DNA of 64,000 bases from Altererythrobacter lutimaris. GTDB taxonomy: Bacteria; Pseudomonadota; Alphaproteobacteria; Sphingomonadales; Sphingomonadaceae. Shown piece after piece: positions 50,547-62,040 of this stretch (positions within the stretch are counted from its first letter, which is position 1; each line of letters begins with the position of its first letter). The position numbers and the translations under genes are program-made. The stretch is from positions 2,020,693 to 2,084,692 of the forward strand of contig NZ_JABWTA010000001.1 of the NCBI RefSeq assembly GCF_013371495.1, in the 5' to 3' direction. The notes below the pieces were generated by a model. That model saw nothing but the letters and a program-made list of their open reading frames with translations. It was not told where the DNA came from and searched no databases.

Positions 50547-51728
50547 TCAAAACACCTCGAACAGGCCTGCTGCGCCCATGCCGCCACCGACACACATGGT
50601 GACAACAACGTATTTCGCGCCGCGACGCTTGCCTTCGATCAGCGCATGGCCGGTGCAGCGCGCGCCCGTCATGCCATAAGGGTGGCCGATTGAGATCGAA
50701 CCGCCATTGACGTTGAGGATGTCGTTATCGATGCCGAGCTTGTCGCGACAGTAGAGGACCTGCACAGCAAACGCTTCATTCAGTTCCCACAGGCCAATAT
50801 CGTCCATCTTCAGACCGGTCTGCTTCAGTAATTTGGGAATAGCGAAGACCGGGCCGATGCCCATTTCGTCGGGCTCTGTCCCAGCGACGGCCATGCCGAC
50901 ATAACGGCCCAGCGGCTGCAGACCCTTTTGCTCAGCGAGCTTGGCTTCCATGACAACGGAGGCCGAAGAACCGTCCGACAACTGCGACGCGTTACCGGCA
51001 GTGATGACTTTGTCCGGGCCCATCACGGGGTTGAGACTCTGCAATCCTTCGAGCGTCGTCGACGGACGGTTGCCTTCATCCTTGGTGATCGTCGTCTCGA
51101 CCTGGCTGATCTCGCCGCTTTCCTTGTCCTTCACCATCATAGTGGTGGTCACCGGCACGATCTCGTCGTCGAACTTGCCAGCTTCCTGAGCAGCGGCAGT
51201 GCGCTGCTGCGACTGAAGTGCATACTCGTCCTGCGCTTCGCGGCTGATATTGTAGCGTGCAGCAACCGTCTCTGCCGTGCCGAGCATCGGCATGTAAACG
51301 TCTTTGTGCATCGCGATCAGCGAAGGATCGGGCGCGACGCGCATTTCAGGCGTCTGGACCATCGAGATCGAGTCCTGACCGCCGCCAACAACGATATCCA
51401 TATTGTCGACGATGACCTGCTTGGCTGCCGTCGCAATCGCCATCAGGCCGGATGAGCACTGACGGTCAATTGTCTGTGCAGCCACGCTTACCGGAGCTCC
51501 GCCGCGCAGAGCGACCTGGCGGCCAATATTGCCCGCTTGCGTGCCTTGTGTGAGGACTGCGCCCCAGACGACATCGTCGATTTCGGCTGCGTCAATACCA
51601 GCACGCTCGACAGCGGGTGCGAAAGAGAGCGCACCCAGCGTTGCGCCAGGAGTTGCGTTGAAACCGCCTTTGTAAGCGCGCCCAATGGGCGTGCGAGCGG
51701 TGGAGACGATGACTGCGTCACGTGACAT
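50547..51728 (-). CDS. Acetyl-CoA C-acetyltransferase (thiolase)
   Basis: A 393-residue thiolase. The nucleophile Cys is in [14 protein letters not shown] near 89, the His motif is [15 protein letters not shown] near 347, and the second Cys is in [16 protein letters not shown] near the end. It may serve fatty-acid degradation or supply acetoacetyl-CoA for PHB. An adjacent MaoC hydratase gene on the same strand, 74 nt upstream, favours lipid or PHB metabolism. Confidence 0.94.
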   Translation of the reverse strand: MSRDAVIVSTARTPIGRAYKGGFNATPGATLGALSFAPAVERAGIDAAEIDDVVWGAVLTQGTQAGNIGRQVALRGGAPVSVAAQTIDRQCSSGLMAIATAAKQVIVDNMDIVVGGGQDSISMVQTPEMRVAPDPSLIAMHKDVYMPMLGTAETVAARYNISREAQDEYALQSQQRTAAAQEAGKFDDEIVPVTTTMMVKDKESGEISQVETTITKDEGNRPSTTLEGLQSLNPVMGPDKVITAGNASQLSDGSSASVVMEAKLAEQKGLQPLGRYVGMAVAGTEPDEMGIGPVFAIPKLLKQTGLKMDDIGLWELNEAFAVQVLYCRDKLGIDNDILNVNGGSISIGHPYGMTGARCTGHALIEGKRRGAKYVVVTMCVGGGMGAAGLFEVF

Positions 51729-51802
51729 GTTGGTGTCCTTTCAAGGGTAATACGATCCAGCCCCGCCGAGCGGAGCAGTGTAAATGTGATTTGCGACAGA
51801 AC

Positions 51803-52252
51803 TTAGACGAAGAACTGCGTGATCCACTCGCAGATCAGAGCCGGCTTGTCCTCGCCTTCGATTTCGATGGTGATTTCGCAAGTCTGCTGCCACTGGCCGG
51901 GGCGCTTCTCGACCATTTCGGTAAGCTTCCAATGACCGCGAATACGCTTGCCAACTCGCACAGGCGAAATGAACCGCGTTTTGTTGCCGCCATAGTTGAC
52001 CGCCATCTTGATGCCCTCGAGGCGCGGCATGTCGCTGTTGGCAGACAGGTAAGGGATCATAGACAGCGTCATAAAGCCGTGGACGATGGTTCCGCCGAAC
52101 GGTGTCATCTTGGCTTTTTCTTCGTCAATATGGATGAACTGGTGATCGCCGGTCGCATCAGCGAACATGTTGACCTTGTCCTGAGTCATTTCGACCCATT
52201 CGCTGGTGCCGATAACTTCGCCGGTTTTCGCTGCGATCTCTTGGGGGGTCAT
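51803..52252 (-). CDS. MaoC-family (R)-specific enoyl-CoA hydratase-like protein
   Basis: A 149-residue single-hot-dog hydratase. The hydratase-2 motif ADATGDHQFIHIDEEKA near 31-47 carries the catalytic Asp and His, and GTIVHGFMTLSMIPYL follows. It converts enoyl-CoA to (R)-3-hydroxyacyl-CoA, a route from beta-oxidation to PHA (PhaJ-like). The ATG at 52252 follows GAGGAG. A longer start at 52270 would cover the ribosome site. The thiolase downstream is likely co-transcribed. Confidence 0.9.
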   Translation of the reverse strand: MTPQEIAAKTGEVIGTSEWVEMTQDKVNMFADATGDHQFIHIDEEKAKMTPFGGTIVHGFMTLSMIPYLSANSDMPRLEGIKMAVNYGGNKTRFISPVRVGKRIRGHWKLTEMVEKRPGQWQQTCEITIEIEGEDKPALICEWITQFFV

Positions 52253-52693
52253 GGGTTTGTCTCCTCTCAAACTTGCGATGCCGCATCATTGCTGCAGTTG
52301 CGAAGCTTCATGGCCTATGGCGTCAGGCAAGGCAATGCGCGAGATGGCGCCGCTACGGCATGCTGGCGTTTACGTAAGCGGAAACTGATCCTATATGCCT
52401 ATCGAGACGCGATTTGGTGCTCATCACGCGATGATTCGCAGTTTGCTGCTGGAACCACTCGGCTTCAGACGCATAACAACAGGCGGAGTGCATAGTGCAT
52501 AGCTATGCCTTCCCCGTGTGAAAGATTGCTTCGCGCTCAGGCATTGCAAAATTGCGTTTGTGTCGCCATGAGAGCGGTCCGCGATGCAATTTGCTGCGTT
52601 TGCGAACGCATAACAGAGCACGCGCACACATGCCGGCCGAGCCGCTCAGCGGTGGTCGCAAACGGTCGGCACCTGACAGGATGGATTGGATAT
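52253..52693. other. 441-bp divergent gap upstream of gltB
   Basis: No gene, repeat family or tRNA is recognised. GCATAGCTATGC (52497-52508) is a perfect 12-bp palindrome. An open frame joined to gltB from 52505 reads a Cys- and Arg-rich, non-homologous sequence and is not considered coding. The gap presumably holds the promoters of gltB and the MaoC gene. Confidence 0.6.
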
Positions 52694-55600
52694 ATGGGAT
52701 ACCCAGCGCCCACGGGCTTGTATGACCCTCGCAATGAACATGACGCCTGTGGCGTCGGTTTTGTCGCGCATATCAAAGGCGCGAAAAGCCACACGATTGT
52801 CACACAGGCGCTGGAGATTCTGGAAAATATCGATCACCGCGGCGCGGTTGGCGCTGACCCTCTGCTGGGCGATGGTGCTGGAATCCTTCTGCAAATTCCT
52901 GATCCGCTGATCCGCGACTGGGCGACAGAGAAGGGCTACGACCTGCCTCAACCCGGTGATTATGCGGTCGCAATGTGCTTTATGCCACAGGACGAAGCAG
53001 CACGCGCTTTTGTAACAGAGCAGCTGGAGAAATTCGTCGCGAAGGAAGGGCAGCGCCTGATCGGCTGGCGCGAGGTACCCGTAACACTGGATGGGCTCGG
53101 CAAGGCTGTCATCGAATCGATGCCGGTCATGCAGCAAGCCATTATCGCGCGCGGAGAAAACTGCGCTGATGAAGACGCATTTGAGCGCAAGCTCGTCGTC
53201 ATTCGCAAGCAAACGCTCAATCCTTTGAAAAAGCTTGCTGAGAAACACAATCTGCCGGGTCTCACTCAGACTTATATGCCGAGCTTCTCGTGCCGAACGA
53301 TCGTCTACAAGGGCCTGCTTCTGGCAAACCAGGTAGGTAGTTTCTACGATGACCTGCGCGATGAACGCTGCGTCTCCGCACTCGGCCTCGTGCACCAACG
53401 CTTCTCTACCAACACTTTCCCAAGCTGGCGGCTTGCCCACCCTTATCGCCTGATCGCGCATAATGGCGAGATCAACACAGTTCGTGGCAATGTAAACTGG
53501 ATGAATGCGCGTCGCCGCACAATGGAATCGGACCTGCTTGGTCCCGATCTCGATAAGATGTGGCCGCTTATCCCGCATGGCCAATCCGATACCGCATGCT
53601 TGGATAATGCGCTCGAGCTGTTGCTCGCAGGCGGATACAGCCTCGCTCACGCGATGATGATGCTGATCCCTGAAGCGTGGTCGAAGAACGAGCTGATGGA
53701 TCCCGCCCGCCGTGCGTTCTACGAATATCATGCAGCGCTTATGGAGCCATGGGATGGCCCGGCAGCGGTAGCGTTCACTGACGGCCGCCAGATCGGCGCG
53801 ACGCTCGACCGCAATGGTCTACGCCCTGCGCGCTTCGTGGTGACCAAAGACGATATCGTGTGCTTGGCTTCGGAAAGCGGCGTGCTGCCTTTCCCCGAAG
53901 AAGACATCGTGCGCAAATGGCGTCTGCAGCCCGGCAAGATGCTGCTGATCGATTTCGAACAGGGCCGCATCATTGAAGATGAGGAACTGAAGAAAGACCT
54001 CGCTGAAGCGCAACCTTACGCCAAGTGGCTGGAGCAAGCGCAGTTCAAGCTCGACGACATCGAAGAGATTGATCCTGAATTTGCTGAGCTTCCGCAAGAC
54101 GAGAATCAGGAAACGCCAACTCTGCTGCAAGCACAGCAAGCCTTTGGTTACACGCAGGAGGACATCGTAAAGTTCCTGGAGCCGATGGCGGTGAAGGGCG
54201 ATGATCCGATCGGGTCCATGGGAACGGACACGCCGATTGCTGTGCTCTCCAATCGCTCGCGTCTGCTGTATGACTATTTCAAGCAGAACTTTGCCCAGGT
54301 AACAAACCCGCCGATTGACCCGATCCGCGAAGAGCTGGTGATGAGCTTGCTTTCCATGATCGGTCCGCGCCCCAACCTGCTTGGACGCGATGCAGGCACG
54401 CACAAGCGTCTTGAAGTGATCCAGCCTATCCTCACCAATGATGATGTCGCGAAGATCCGCTCCGTGCAGACCGCTTTGGATGGCGCCTTCCATACTGAAA
54501 CCATCGACATCACCTGGGATGCGGAAAGCGGCGTTGAAGGGATTGAACTTGCGCTCAAAGAGATGTGCTGGGCGGCGACAGAAGCCGTGCTTGGCGATGC
54601 CAACATCCTGATCCTGTCGGATCGCGCGCAGGGGCCAGACCGTATCGCGATTCCTGCGTTGCTGGCGACTGCAGCGGTGCATCACCACTTGGTCCGCCAA
54701 GGGCTGCGCATGCAGACCGGCCTGGTTGTAGAGACCGGTGAAGCGCGCGAAGTGCATCACTATTGCGTGCTTGCAGGCTACGGGGCGGAAGCGATCAATC
54801 CCTATGTCGCCTTTGAGACGCTGGAGGATGTGCGCGCCAAGAAGCATCCTGAACTGACCGCAGAGCAAGTCCAGCAGAATTACATCAAAGCGGTTGGCAA
54901 AGGCATCCGAAAGGTCATGTCCAAAATGGGCATCTCGACCTATCAATCCTATTGCGGCGCGCAGATTTTCGACGCGGTGGGACTGAAGACGGACTTTATC
55001 GAGAAGTATTTCACTGGCACTGCGACGACCATCGAAGGCATTGGTCTGGAGCAGGTCGCAGAAGAGGCTGTGCGCCGTCACGCGCAGGCCTATGGCGATA
55101 ACCCACTCTACAAGAATATGCTCGATGTTGGCGGCATCTATCAGTACCGCCTTCGCGGTGAAGAACATGCTTGGACGCCGGAAAATGTCGCACAATTGCA
55201 GCACGCTGTGCGCGGCGACAAGCATGCGGACTATGACGCATTTGCGAAGTCGGTGAACGAACAGTCCGAGCGTCTGCTCACTATCCGCGGACTGATGGAA
55301 TTCAAGACAGCGGATGAACCCGTTCCGCTTGAGGAAGTTGAACCGGCCGCGGAAATCGTAAAGCGTTTCAGCACGGGCGCGATGAGCTTAGGCTCGATCA
55401 GCCACGAAGCGCATTCGACCATGGCTATCGCCATGAACCGCATTGGCGGCCGCTCCAACACAGGCGAAGGCGGCGAAGAACCGTTCCGCTTCAAGCCGAT
55501 GGAAAACGGCGATTCCATGCGCAGCCGGATCAAGCAGGTCGCAAGTGGCCGCTTCGGTGTGACGGCGGAATATCTTGCGAACTCCGACGATATCCAGATC

Positions 55601-57346
55601 AAGATGGCGCAAGGCGCAAAGCCAGGCGAAGGCGGTCAGTTGCCAGGCCACAAGGTCGACAAGCGGATTGGCGCAGTGCGTCATTCGACGCCGGGTGTTG
55701 GTCTAATCTCGCCTCCACCACACCATGATATCTATTCGATCGAGGACTTGGCGCAGTTGATCCATGACTTGAAGAACGTGCAGCCGGAAAGTCGGATTTC
55801 CGTAAAGCTGGTGTCCGAAGTCGGGGTCGGTACGGTTGCGGCTGGTGTATCCAAGGCGCGCGCAGACCATGTCACTATCTCCGGCTATGAAGGCGGAACG
55901 GGCGCATCACCGCTGACCAGCCTCACCCATGCTGGTTCTCCATGGGAAATCGGCTTGGCTGAGACTCAGCAAACGCTGCTGCTCAACGATCTGCGCAGCA
56001 GGATTGCCGTTCAGGTCGATGGCGGGCTTCGCACAGGCCGCGATGTGGCGGTTGGCGCGCTGCTCGGCGCGGACGAGTTCGGTTTCTCGACCGCTCCACT
56101 GATTGCAGCTGGCTGCATAATGATGCGCAAGTGTCACTTGAATACTTGCCCGGTTGGCGTCGCAACGCAGGACCCGGTCCTTCGCGCGCGTTTCACCGGT
56201 CAGCCAGAGCATGTCATCAATTACTTCTTCTTCGTCGCTGAAGAGCTCCGCCAGATCATGGCGGAGATGGGCTTCCGCACAATGGACGAAATGATTGGCC
56301 GGACTGACCGGATCGACATGCGCCGCGTGCACCGCCACTGGAAAGCGGATGGTGTGGACCTGTCGCGCTTGCTGCATACCGTGGAAATCCCCGAGGGCGC
56401 TGCCCGCTACCGTACAGAAGCGCAAGACCACGGCCTTGGCGGCGCGCTCGATAATGAGCTGATTGCGGCTTGCAAGGACGCGATTGCTGAAGGCAAGCCG
56501 GTCCAGCTCGACCGAGAAATCCGCAATGTGAACCGCACTGTCGGAACGATGCTGTCGGGGCGTATTGCAGAAGCGCATGGTCATGCTGGTCTCCCCGCTG
56601 ACACGATCCGCATTAACCTCACAGGCGTTGCGGGCCAAAGCTTCGGCGCATGGCTCGCCCATGGTGTGACACTCGACCTTACCGGCGATGCGAATGACTA
56701 TGTCGGCAAGGGCCTGTCAGGTGGCCGGATCATCGTGCGTCAGCCGGAAGACGTCTCGCGCGATCCGCTCAACAACATCATCGTCGGCAACACTGTGCTT
56801 TACGGCGCGATTGCAGGCGAGGCCTATTTCTCAGGCGTGGCAGGCGAACGTTTTGCAGTCCGCAATTCCGGTGCCATCGCAGTGGTAGAAGGCACTGGCG
56901 ATCATGGCTGCGAGTACATGACAGGCGGCGTTGTGGTTGTGCTCGGCGAAACCGGCCGCAACTTTGCTGCCGGCATGAGCGGCGGTCTTGCATACGTTTA
57001 TGATCCGGAAGGCAAGTTCAGTCGGCTCGTCAATCACGAGCAGGTTGATCTTGTACCGATCTCTACAGAACCGGATGCTGACGAAGGGACCGGGCGTCCG
57101 AGCCAGCGCGGCACCTCGGTCAACGATTTCGGCATGGGTGACATGCTGCGTCACGATGCCGAGCGGCTCCGGATCCTCGTCGAACGTCACAAGCTGCACA
57201 CCGGCTCTGCCCGGGCCAGCGAACTGCTCGACAATTGGGAAGAAGCCTTGAGCAAATTCGTGAAGGTCATGCCGCGCGATTACAAACGCGCGCTGGAACA
57301 ACTCGAGGCTGAGCGCCTTGAAGCAGAAGCCGTAGCAGCGGAATAA
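52694..57346 (+). CDS. gltB: Glutamate synthase (NADPH) large subunit
   Basis: A 1550-residue subunit making glutamate from glutamine and 2-oxoglutarate. The N-terminal amidotransferase nucleophile is the Cys of [13 protein letters not shown], at residue 19 after an 18-residue propeptide. The FMN synthase domain contains [16 protein letters not shown] near 920. The 3Fe-4S cysteines are in [15 protein letters not shown] near 1145. The C-terminal beta-helix is Gly-rich ([15 protein letters not shown]). I start at ATG 52694 because the propeptide should be short. It forms an operon with gltD, 21 nt downstream. Confidence 0.96.
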   Translation: MGYPAPTGLYDPRNEHDACGVGFVAHIKGAKSHTIVTQALEILENIDHRGAVGADPLLGDGAGILLQIPDPLIRDWATEKGYDLPQPGDYAVAMCFMPQDEAARAFVTEQLEKFVAKEGQRLIGWREVPVTLDGLGKAVIESMPVMQQAIIARGENCADEDAFERKLVVIRKQTLNPLKKLAEKHNLPGLTQTYMPSFSCRTIVYKGLLLANQVGSFYDDLRDERCVSALGLVHQRFSTNTFPSWRLAHPYRLIAHNGEINTVRGNVNWMNARRRTMESDLLGPDLDKMWPLIPHGQSDTACLDNALELLLAGGYSLAHAMMMLIPEAWSKNELMDPARRAFYEYHAALMEPWDGPAAVAFTDGRQIGATLDRNGLRPARFVVTKDDIVCLASESGVLPFPEEDIVRKWRLQPGKMLLIDFEQGRIIEDEELKKDLAEAQPYAKWLEQAQFKLDDIEEIDPEFAELPQDENQETPTLLQAQQAFGYTQEDIVKFLEPMAVKGDDPIGSMGTDTPIAVLSNRSRLLYDYFKQNFAQVTNPPIDPIREELVMSLLSMIGPRPNLLGRDAGTHKRLEVIQPILTNDDVAKIRSVQTALDGAFHTETIDITWDAESGVEGIELALKEMCWAATEAVLGDANILILSDRAQGPDRIAIPALLATAAVHHHLVRQGLRMQTGLVVETGEAREVHHYCVLAGYGAEAINPYVAFETLEDVRAKKHPELTAEQVQQNYIKAVGKGIRKVMSKMGISTYQSYCGAQIFDAVGLKTDFIEKYFTGTATTIEGIGLEQVAEEAVRRHAQAYGDNPLYKNMLDVGGIYQYRLRGEEHAWTPENVAQLQHAVRGDKHADYDAFAKSVNEQSERLLTIRGLMEFKTADEPVPLEEVEPAAEIVKRFSTGAMSLGSISHEAHSTMAIAMNRIGGRSNTGEGGEEPFRFKPMENGDSMRSRIKQVASGRFGVTAEYLANSDDIQIKMAQGAKPGEGGQLPGHKVDKRIGAVRHSTPGVGLISPPPHHDIYSIEDLAQLIHDLKNVQPESRISVKLVSEVGVGTVAAGVSKARADHVTISGYEGGTGASPLTSLTHAGSPWEIGLAETQQTLLLNDLRSRIAVQVDGGLRTGRDVAVGALLGADEFGFSTAPLIAAGCIMMRKCHLNTCPVGVATQDPVLRARFTGQPEHVINYFFFVAEELRQIMAEMGFRTMDEMIGRTDRIDMRRVHRHWKADGVDLSRLLHTVEIPEGAARYRTEAQDHGLGGALDNELIAACKDAIAEGKPVQLDREIRNVNRTVGTMLSGRIAEAHGHAGLPADTIRINLTGVAGQSFGAWLAHGVTLDLTGDANDYVGKGLSGGRIIVRQPEDVSRDPLNNIIVGNTVLYGAIAGEAYFSGVAGERFAVRNSGAIAVVEGTGDHGCEYMTGGVVVVLGETGRNFAAGMSGGLAYVYDPEGKFSRLVNHEQVDLVPISTEPDADEGTGRPSQRGTSVNDFGMGDMLRHDAERLRILVERHKLHTGSARASELLDNWEEALSKFVKVMPRDYKRALEQLEAERLEAEAVAAE

Positions 57347-57367
57347 GGGACACAAGAGCAAACGATC

Positions 57368-58804
57368 ATGGGCAAGGACACAGGCTTCCTCGAACTCGAC
57401 CGACGGGAACGCGACTATCTCGATCCCAAGGAGCGGCTGAACAATTATCGCGAATTCATCGTCCAGCCGGACGATGAAACGCTGAAAAGCCAGGCGAGCC
57501 GCTGCATGGATTGCGGTATTCCGTACTGTCACAATGGCTGTCCGGTGAACAATATCATCCCGGACTGGAACCATCTGGTCTATGAAGGCGATTGGAAGAA
57601 TGCGCTCGACGTGCTGCATTCGACCAACAACTTCCCTGAATTTACCGGCCGCATTTGCCCAGCGCCTTGCGAAGCCAGTTGTACGCTCAACATCATCGAC
57701 CAGCCCGTGACGATCAAATCGATCGAATGCGCGATTGTCGATCGCGGCTGGAAAGAAGGCTGGGTTACGCCGCAAGTGCCGGAAAAGCGAACCGGCAAAT
57801 CGGTCGCCGTGGTCGGCTCTGGCCCGGCAGGCATGGCATGCGCACAGCAGCTCGCGCGTGCAGGTCACGCTGTCACCGTATTTGAAAAGAGCGACCGGAT
57901 CGGCGGATTGCTGCGCTACGGTATTCCTGATTTCAAGATGGAAAAGCATCTCATCAATCGCCGCGCGCAGCAGATGGAAGCGGAAGGCGTGACCTTCAAG
58001 ACGTCGAAGGAAGTCGGCGTTGATGTCTCCATGAAATCGCTCGATGAGAATTTCGATGCGATTGTCCTTGCCGGCGGGGCGGAGGACGCGCGCCAGCTCA
58101 CCATCCCGGGGGCGGAAATGCCTGGTGTGCGGCTCGCGATGGAATTTCTCACTCAACAGAACAAGCGCAATGCGGGCGATGATGAATTGCGCGCAGCACC
58201 GCGTGGCTCGCTGACCGCAACCGGCAAGAATGTTGTTGTGATCGGAGGCGGCGACACCGGCTCTGACTGTGTCGGCACCTCCAACCGCCAAGGCGCAAAG
58301 AGCGTTACTCAGCTTGAGATCATGCCGAAGCCGCCAGAAAAGGAAGACAAAGCGCTAACGTGGCCGGACTGGCCATTGAAACTGCGCACATCCTCCAGTC
58401 ACGAGGAAGGCGTCGAGCGCGACTGGGCGGTCCTCACCAAGCGCGTTGTCGGCGATGGCGAGAAAGTCACCGGCTTGGAATGCGTGCGGGTCGAATGGAA
58501 AGATGGCCAGATGCAGGAAGTCGAAGGCAGTGAATTCACCATCGAAGCCGATCTGATCCTGCTCGCCATGGGCTTTGTCGGTCCGATTAAGGCCGGCCTG
58601 CTCTCACAAGCCGAAGTTGAGTTGACGGAGCGCGGCAATGTGTCAGCGGACACAGAAACCTATGCGACCAGCGTCGACAAAGTGTTCGCTTGTGGCGACA
58701 TGCGTCGCGGGCAAAGCCTCGTCGTCTGGGCAATCCGCGAAGGCCGGCAATGCGCGCGCAGCGTGGATGAAGCTTTGATGGGTATGAGCGAGCTGCCGCG
58801 CTGA
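57368..58804 (+). CDS. gltD: Glutamate synthase (NADPH) small subunit
   Basis: A 478-residue flavoprotein that takes electrons from NADPH and passes them to GltB. 4Fe-4S cysteines are in [18 protein letters not shown] near 41 and [12 protein letters not shown] near 97. The FAD loop is [17 protein letters not shown] near 148, the NADPH loop [16 protein letters not shown] near 291, and the FAD C-terminal motif [18 protein letters not shown] near 445. It follows gltB directly. Confidence 0.96.
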   Translation: MGKDTGFLELDRRERDYLDPKERLNNYREFIVQPDDETLKSQASRCMDCGIPYCHNGCPVNNIIPDWNHLVYEGDWKNALDVLHSTNNFPEFTGRICPAPCEASCTLNIIDQPVTIKSIECAIVDRGWKEGWVTPQVPEKRTGKSVAVVGSGPAGMACAQQLARAGHAVTVFEKSDRIGGLLRYGIPDFKMEKHLINRRAQQMEAEGVTFKTSKEVGVDVSMKSLDENFDAIVLAGGAEDARQLTIPGAEMPGVRLAMEFLTQQNKRNAGDDELRAAPRGSLTATGKNVVVIGGGDTGSDCVGTSNRQGAKSVTQLEIMPKPPEKEDKALTWPDWPLKLRTSSSHEEGVERDWAVLTKRVVGDGEKVTGLECVRVEWKDGQMQEVEGSEFTIEADLILLAMGFVGPIKAGLLSQAEVELTERGNVSADTETYATSVDKVFACGDMRRGQSLVVWAIREGRQCARSVDEALMGMSELPR

Positions 58805-58836
58805 AGAACGTGGCACTCGCGATGCGCGGCTAGCTG

Positions 58837-59190
58837 TTAGAACAGGCTCATTGTGCGAAGCATGTTTGCAAAGCGGCCGCGCGGGCGCTGCGGCGCGGCT
58901 TCTGCTGGGACAGCATCGTTTTCAGGCGCATTCTGATCAAGCTTGACGCGGAGCGCTTCTGAGATTTCACCATCGTCAAGCGCGACAGCTTTTGCGAATG
59001 CACGCGCAAAACCGAAAGTGTGCACACGGCTTGGCAAGCGATGAAAAGCTTCGCTTTCGAGAGCTTTCAGATAATGGCAGGAAACCTTCGTGCGTTCAGC
59101 CACATCGGCGACGCTCAGACCCGCGTCGCGCCTGGCCATAGCAAGCCGCTCGCCGACACAGTCGAGTGCTAAACCGCTCGAATGATTCAT
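58837..59190 (-). CDS. RodZ-like helix-turn-helix protein
   Basis: A 117-residue protein with an N-terminal HTH_25-type domain: GERLAMARRDAGLSVADVAE, then YLKALESEAFHRLPSRVHTFGFARAFAKAV, which is the typical RodZ N-terminus. The transmembrane helix and periplasmic domain of full RodZ are missing. The C-terminal 40 residues are a Pro/Ala-rich tail. It may be a stand-alone regulator or a shortened paralogue. Confidence 0.85.
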   Translation of the reverse strand: MNHSSGLALDCVGERLAMARRDAGLSVADVAERTKVSCHYLKALESEAFHRLPSRVHTFGFARAFAKAVALDDGEISEALRVKLDQNAPENDAVPAEAAPQRPRGRFANMLRTMSLF

Positions 59191-59379
59191 ACCCTAGTCC
59201 CCGTGGATATGTTGTACCCAAGTGCAGCGAGTCGCGTTTCTGGACCCCTCCAAACGAATCACTACAGCAAGAGATTTACCAAACCTTATCCACAAGGTCG
59301 AATCATGTGTCGTTTCCGTACAAATCTGGCCGCGAGCATAAGGCGGGCTGTCGAAATATAGAGGAAAAGGTCTTGCTCG

Positions 59380-59706
59380 TTAGCCTGTACAGCCGACGCA
59401 AGTCGCAACGCTCGGATCGTGCCGCAGGCGTTTCTCCGCAATTTCCTCGCCGCAGGTCACGCACCAGCCCCACTCGTCCTCATCGAGCCGCTTAAGCGCA
59501 GCTGCAATCCGCGCTTTCTCGGCGGTCCGGCGCCGCTCCTGTGCTTGAGCCATTGCTTGCTGCTGCATAGCATCCATCCGGCTGAGGCGCCCGACACTAT
59601 CCTGTTGCAGCTCGACCGTATCGCGCGAATCCGCATTAGAGCTTGCTTCCGCTTCAAGCGCCTCGCGGCGCGCGAGCAAAGCAGTTCGGGCTTCGGCTTC
59701 CGTCAT
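59380..59706 (-). CDS. DksA/TraR-family zinc-finger protein
   Basis: A 108-residue member of the DksA/TraR family, which binds the RNA polymerase secondary channel. A coiled-coil region with Ala/Gln/Arg-rich helices (about 1-75) is followed by the finger WGWCVTCGEEIAEKRL...CVGC. The four cysteines fit one zinc site. I start at ATG 59706. An extension to 59847 is non-homologous. DksA proper has an Asp pair at the coiled-coil tip (DxxDxA), which is not obvious here, so it may be a non-canonical paralogue. Confidence 0.88.
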   Translation of the reverse strand: MTEAEARTALLARREALEAEASSNADSRDTVELQQDSVGRLSRMDAMQQQAMAQAQERRRTAEKARIAAALKRLDEDEWGWCVTCGEEIAEKRLRHDPSVATCVGCTG

Positions 59707-59938
59707 GTTTTGTCCATACTTGCCAGCGACTTTCCTACCGCAAGCCTCGTAAGGCAAGCCATGGCAAATGAGATATGCCACTTCATTCAGGCAACCGTAT
59801 ACGCCGTTGAACCCCGATCGCGCAAAGTCACACTTTTTGCGCGCCATTGGAAGATTACGCTCTGTTTTTCAGGCAGTTGACGGGGTGGCAGCTTTTTCGA
59901 AAAGCGCAGTGAGCGTATCGCCCGGGCGCATCATCCGT

Positions 59939-60625
59939 TCAGGCCGACCAGTCAACCACGCCGCGACCATGCCGTTCCAAAAACGCATTCGCCTGGCTGA
60001 AAGGGCGCGTCCCAAAAAAGCCACTATGCGCGGAAAGAGGGCTGGGATGCGCGCTCGTCAGCACAAGATGATGTTCGCCAGCGCCAAGACCCTTCACCCG
60101 GCTCGCTTTCTTGCGCGCATGGCTGCCCCACAGGATGAAAACCGTTGGATCACCGCGATCGACAACCGCTTGCACGACTGCATCGGTGATCGCGTCCCAG
60201 CCGCGTCCGGCATGGCTGCCTGCTTGCCCGGCTTCGACTGTCAGCGTGTTGTTCAGAAGGAGCACGCCCTGTTCGGCCCAGCCCGACAAATCGCCGTGAT
60301 CGCGGCGCGGAATACCGCAATCACTCTCCAGCTCCTTGTAGATGTTGACCAGCGATGGCGGCGTTTTGACCCCGTGCGCAACGGAAAAGCACAGCCCGTG
60401 CGCTTGCCCCGCTCCGTGATACGGGTCTTGCCCGAGGATCACGACGCGCACCTGGTTGAGCGGCGTCATCGCGAGCGCGGCAAGGCGTTGGCCGCGTGGA
60501 GGGTAAATGACCTTTCCGGCCTCCTCTTCTGCGCGCAGCCATCCGCCCAGCTTTCGCGCTTCCGGCGTTGCCAACACAGGCTCCAGCGCGTCCTTCCAGC
60601 TTTCAGGGATACTCTCAGCGGACAT
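59939..60625 (-). CDS. ung: Uracil-DNA glycosylase
   Basis: A 228-residue family 1 UDG that removes uracil from DNA. The catalytic motif VVILGQDPYHGAGQAHGL near 60-77 contains the general-base Asp, and LTSAHPSPLSAHSGFFG near 190 supplies the His and minor-groove loop. Length and motifs are complete. Confidence 0.96.
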   Translation of the reverse strand: MSAESIPESWKDALEPVLATPEARKLGGWLRAEEEAGKVIYPPRGQRLAALAMTPLNQVRVVILGQDPYHGAGQAHGLCFSVAHGVKTPPSLVNIYKELESDCGIPRRDHGDLSGWAEQGVLLLNNTLTVEAGQAGSHAGRGWDAITDAVVQAVVDRGDPTVFILWGSHARKKASRVKGLGAGEHHLVLTSAHPSPLSAHSGFFGTRPFSQANAFLERHGRGVVDWSA

Positions 60626-60705
60626 GGCTCAAGAATAGGCCTCTGCCGCCGCAACCTCCACCACCCCTTTCCCTCTTTCCCCAATCGGCCTAATGGACTG
60701 AGACA

Positions 60706-61326
60706 ATGACCGTACATTTTCATGAAGAAGACCTGCCAGCGGGCGTCCTTGAAGGCGACGCGCCGCTCGCTGTGGATACAGAAACCATGGGCCTCATCAC
60801 GCATCGCGACCGGCTTTGCGTGGTCCAGATAAGCGATGGCACAGGCGATGAGCATCTGGTGCGCTTTGGCCCGGAGAGCCACTATGCCGCGCCCAATCTG
60901 AAAGCCATTCTGGCAGACCCAAACAGGATCAAGCTCTATCATTTTGGCAGGTTCGATCTCGCGGCAATCGAGTACTATCTTGGCGTGATGGCGGCGCCGG
61001 TGTTCTGCACGAAGATCGCGAGCAAGCTGGTGCGCACCTATACAGATCGTCACGGTCTGAAGAATCTTGTCGAGGAATTGCTGGGTGAGAACCTCTCCAA
61101 GCAGCAGCAATCGTCTGACTGGGGCGGACCGGAATTGAACGATGCGCAGCGCGAATATGCAGCAAGCGATGTTCGCTATCTCCACCGTATGCGCGAAGAG
61201 CTGATCAAACGCCTGGAGCGCGAAGGGCGTATGGAGATCGCGCAGGCCTGCTTTGACTTCCTGCCTACCCGCGCACGGCTCGACATTGCAGGATGGGCAG
61301 ACCACGACATTTTCAGCCATTCATGA
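60706..61326 (+). CDS. rnd: Ribonuclease D, short form
   Basis: A 206-residue 3'-5' exonuclease of the DEDDy family: Exo I AVDTETMGLITHRDRLCVVQ near 23, Exo II YHFGRFDLAAIEYYLG near 80, and Exo III YAASDVRYLHRMREEL near 157. The C-terminal HRDC domains of enterobacterial RNase D are absent, a form common in alphaproteobacteria. It precedes lptC by 34 nt on the same strand. Confidence 0.92.
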   Translation: MTVHFHEEDLPAGVLEGDAPLAVDTETMGLITHRDRLCVVQISDGTGDEHLVRFGPESHYAAPNLKAILADPNRIKLYHFGRFDLAAIEYYLGVMAAPVFCTKIASKLVRTYTDRHGLKNLVEELLGENLSKQQQSSDWGGPELNDAQREYAASDVRYLHRMREELIKRLEREGRMEIAQACFDFLPTRARLDIAGWADHDIFSHS

Positions 61327-61360
61327 TGGCGTGAGCTTCAAGGAACTATAGTACAAAACC

Positions 61361-62026
61361 ATGGTTACTCAGCGGCGAATTGAAACCAGCGAAGCGAAGG
61401 AACTGCGCAGCCAGCGCCAGCACTTTGCCGCGCCTGGTGGTTCGCATGACAAGTTGGTGCGCTTCCTGGGCAAGGCACTGCCTGTCGGCGTGGGTATCTT
61501 GGCCGCATTCATGGTTATCACGCCGCTCAGTCCGCGCGGCGAAGTCAGTTTCCTGCTCGACCGGAATAAGGTGGCGATGATTGATGAGCGACTGTCGGTC
61601 GACAACGCAATGTATCGTGGTCAGGACAATCAAGGGCGTCCGTTTGCGCTGACCGCCGGCGAAGCAGTGCAACGCTCGAGCGCGGAAGGCATCGTCCGCA
61701 TGAAAGATCTGGTCGCCCGATTGACGCTGGCGGACGGCCCGGCAAGTCTTACAGCCGATGCAGGCGCTTATGATATCGACGCGGAGCGCGTCGATGTGAT
61801 TGGCCCCGTACGGCTGACCGCAGCGGACGGTTACTCCATGATGGCACGAGGTGTGACCGTCGATCTCGAATCGCGCATTATGGAAGGGACAGACGGCGTA
61901 GATGGGGTCGTCCCTGCAGGCAGCTTTTCGGCCCGACAGATCCGAACGGATATCGATGCGCGGACGGTAACATTGACCGGTGACGCACGGCTGACCATGG
62001 TCCCAGGCGAACTGCAGATGCCTTAG
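61361..62026 (+). CDS. lptC: LPS export protein LptC
   Basis: A 221-residue inner-membrane protein of the LPS export bridge. One helix near 40-62 (GVGILAAFMVITPL) anchors a periplasmic beta-jellyroll (AGAYDIDAERVDVIGPVRLTA). It takes LPS from LptBFG and hands it to LptA, which is encoded 14 nt later. Confidence 0.92.
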   Translation: MVTQRRIETSEAKELRSQRQHFAAPGGSHDKLVRFLGKALPVGVGILAAFMVITPLSPRGEVSFLLDRNKVAMIDERLSVDNAMYRGQDNQGRPFALTAGEAVQRSSAEGIVRMKDLVARLTLADGPASLTADAGAYDIDAERVDVIGPVRLTAADGYSMMARGVTVDLESRIMEGTDGVDGVVPAGSFSARQIRTDIDARTVTLTGDARLTMVPGELQMP

Positions 62027-62040
62027 GAAAGACGAGACGC

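Noticed and set aside
52505-52693. 63-residue extension of GltB
   Set aside because: GltB needs a short propeptide before its catalytic Cys. The extension is Cys/Arg-rich and non-homologous.
53819-55225. 468-codon minus-strand open frame opposite gltB
   Set aside because: gltB is unambiguous across this stretch. The antisense frame is a by-product of GC-rich codon bias.
56831-58291. 486-codon minus-strand open frame across gltB and gltD
   Set aside because: It spans the gltB-gltD junction opposite conserved domains and has no homology-like motif.
59768-60709. 313-codon plus-strand open frame opposite ung
   Set aside because: Ung has all catalytic motifs on the other strand. This frame is a shadow.
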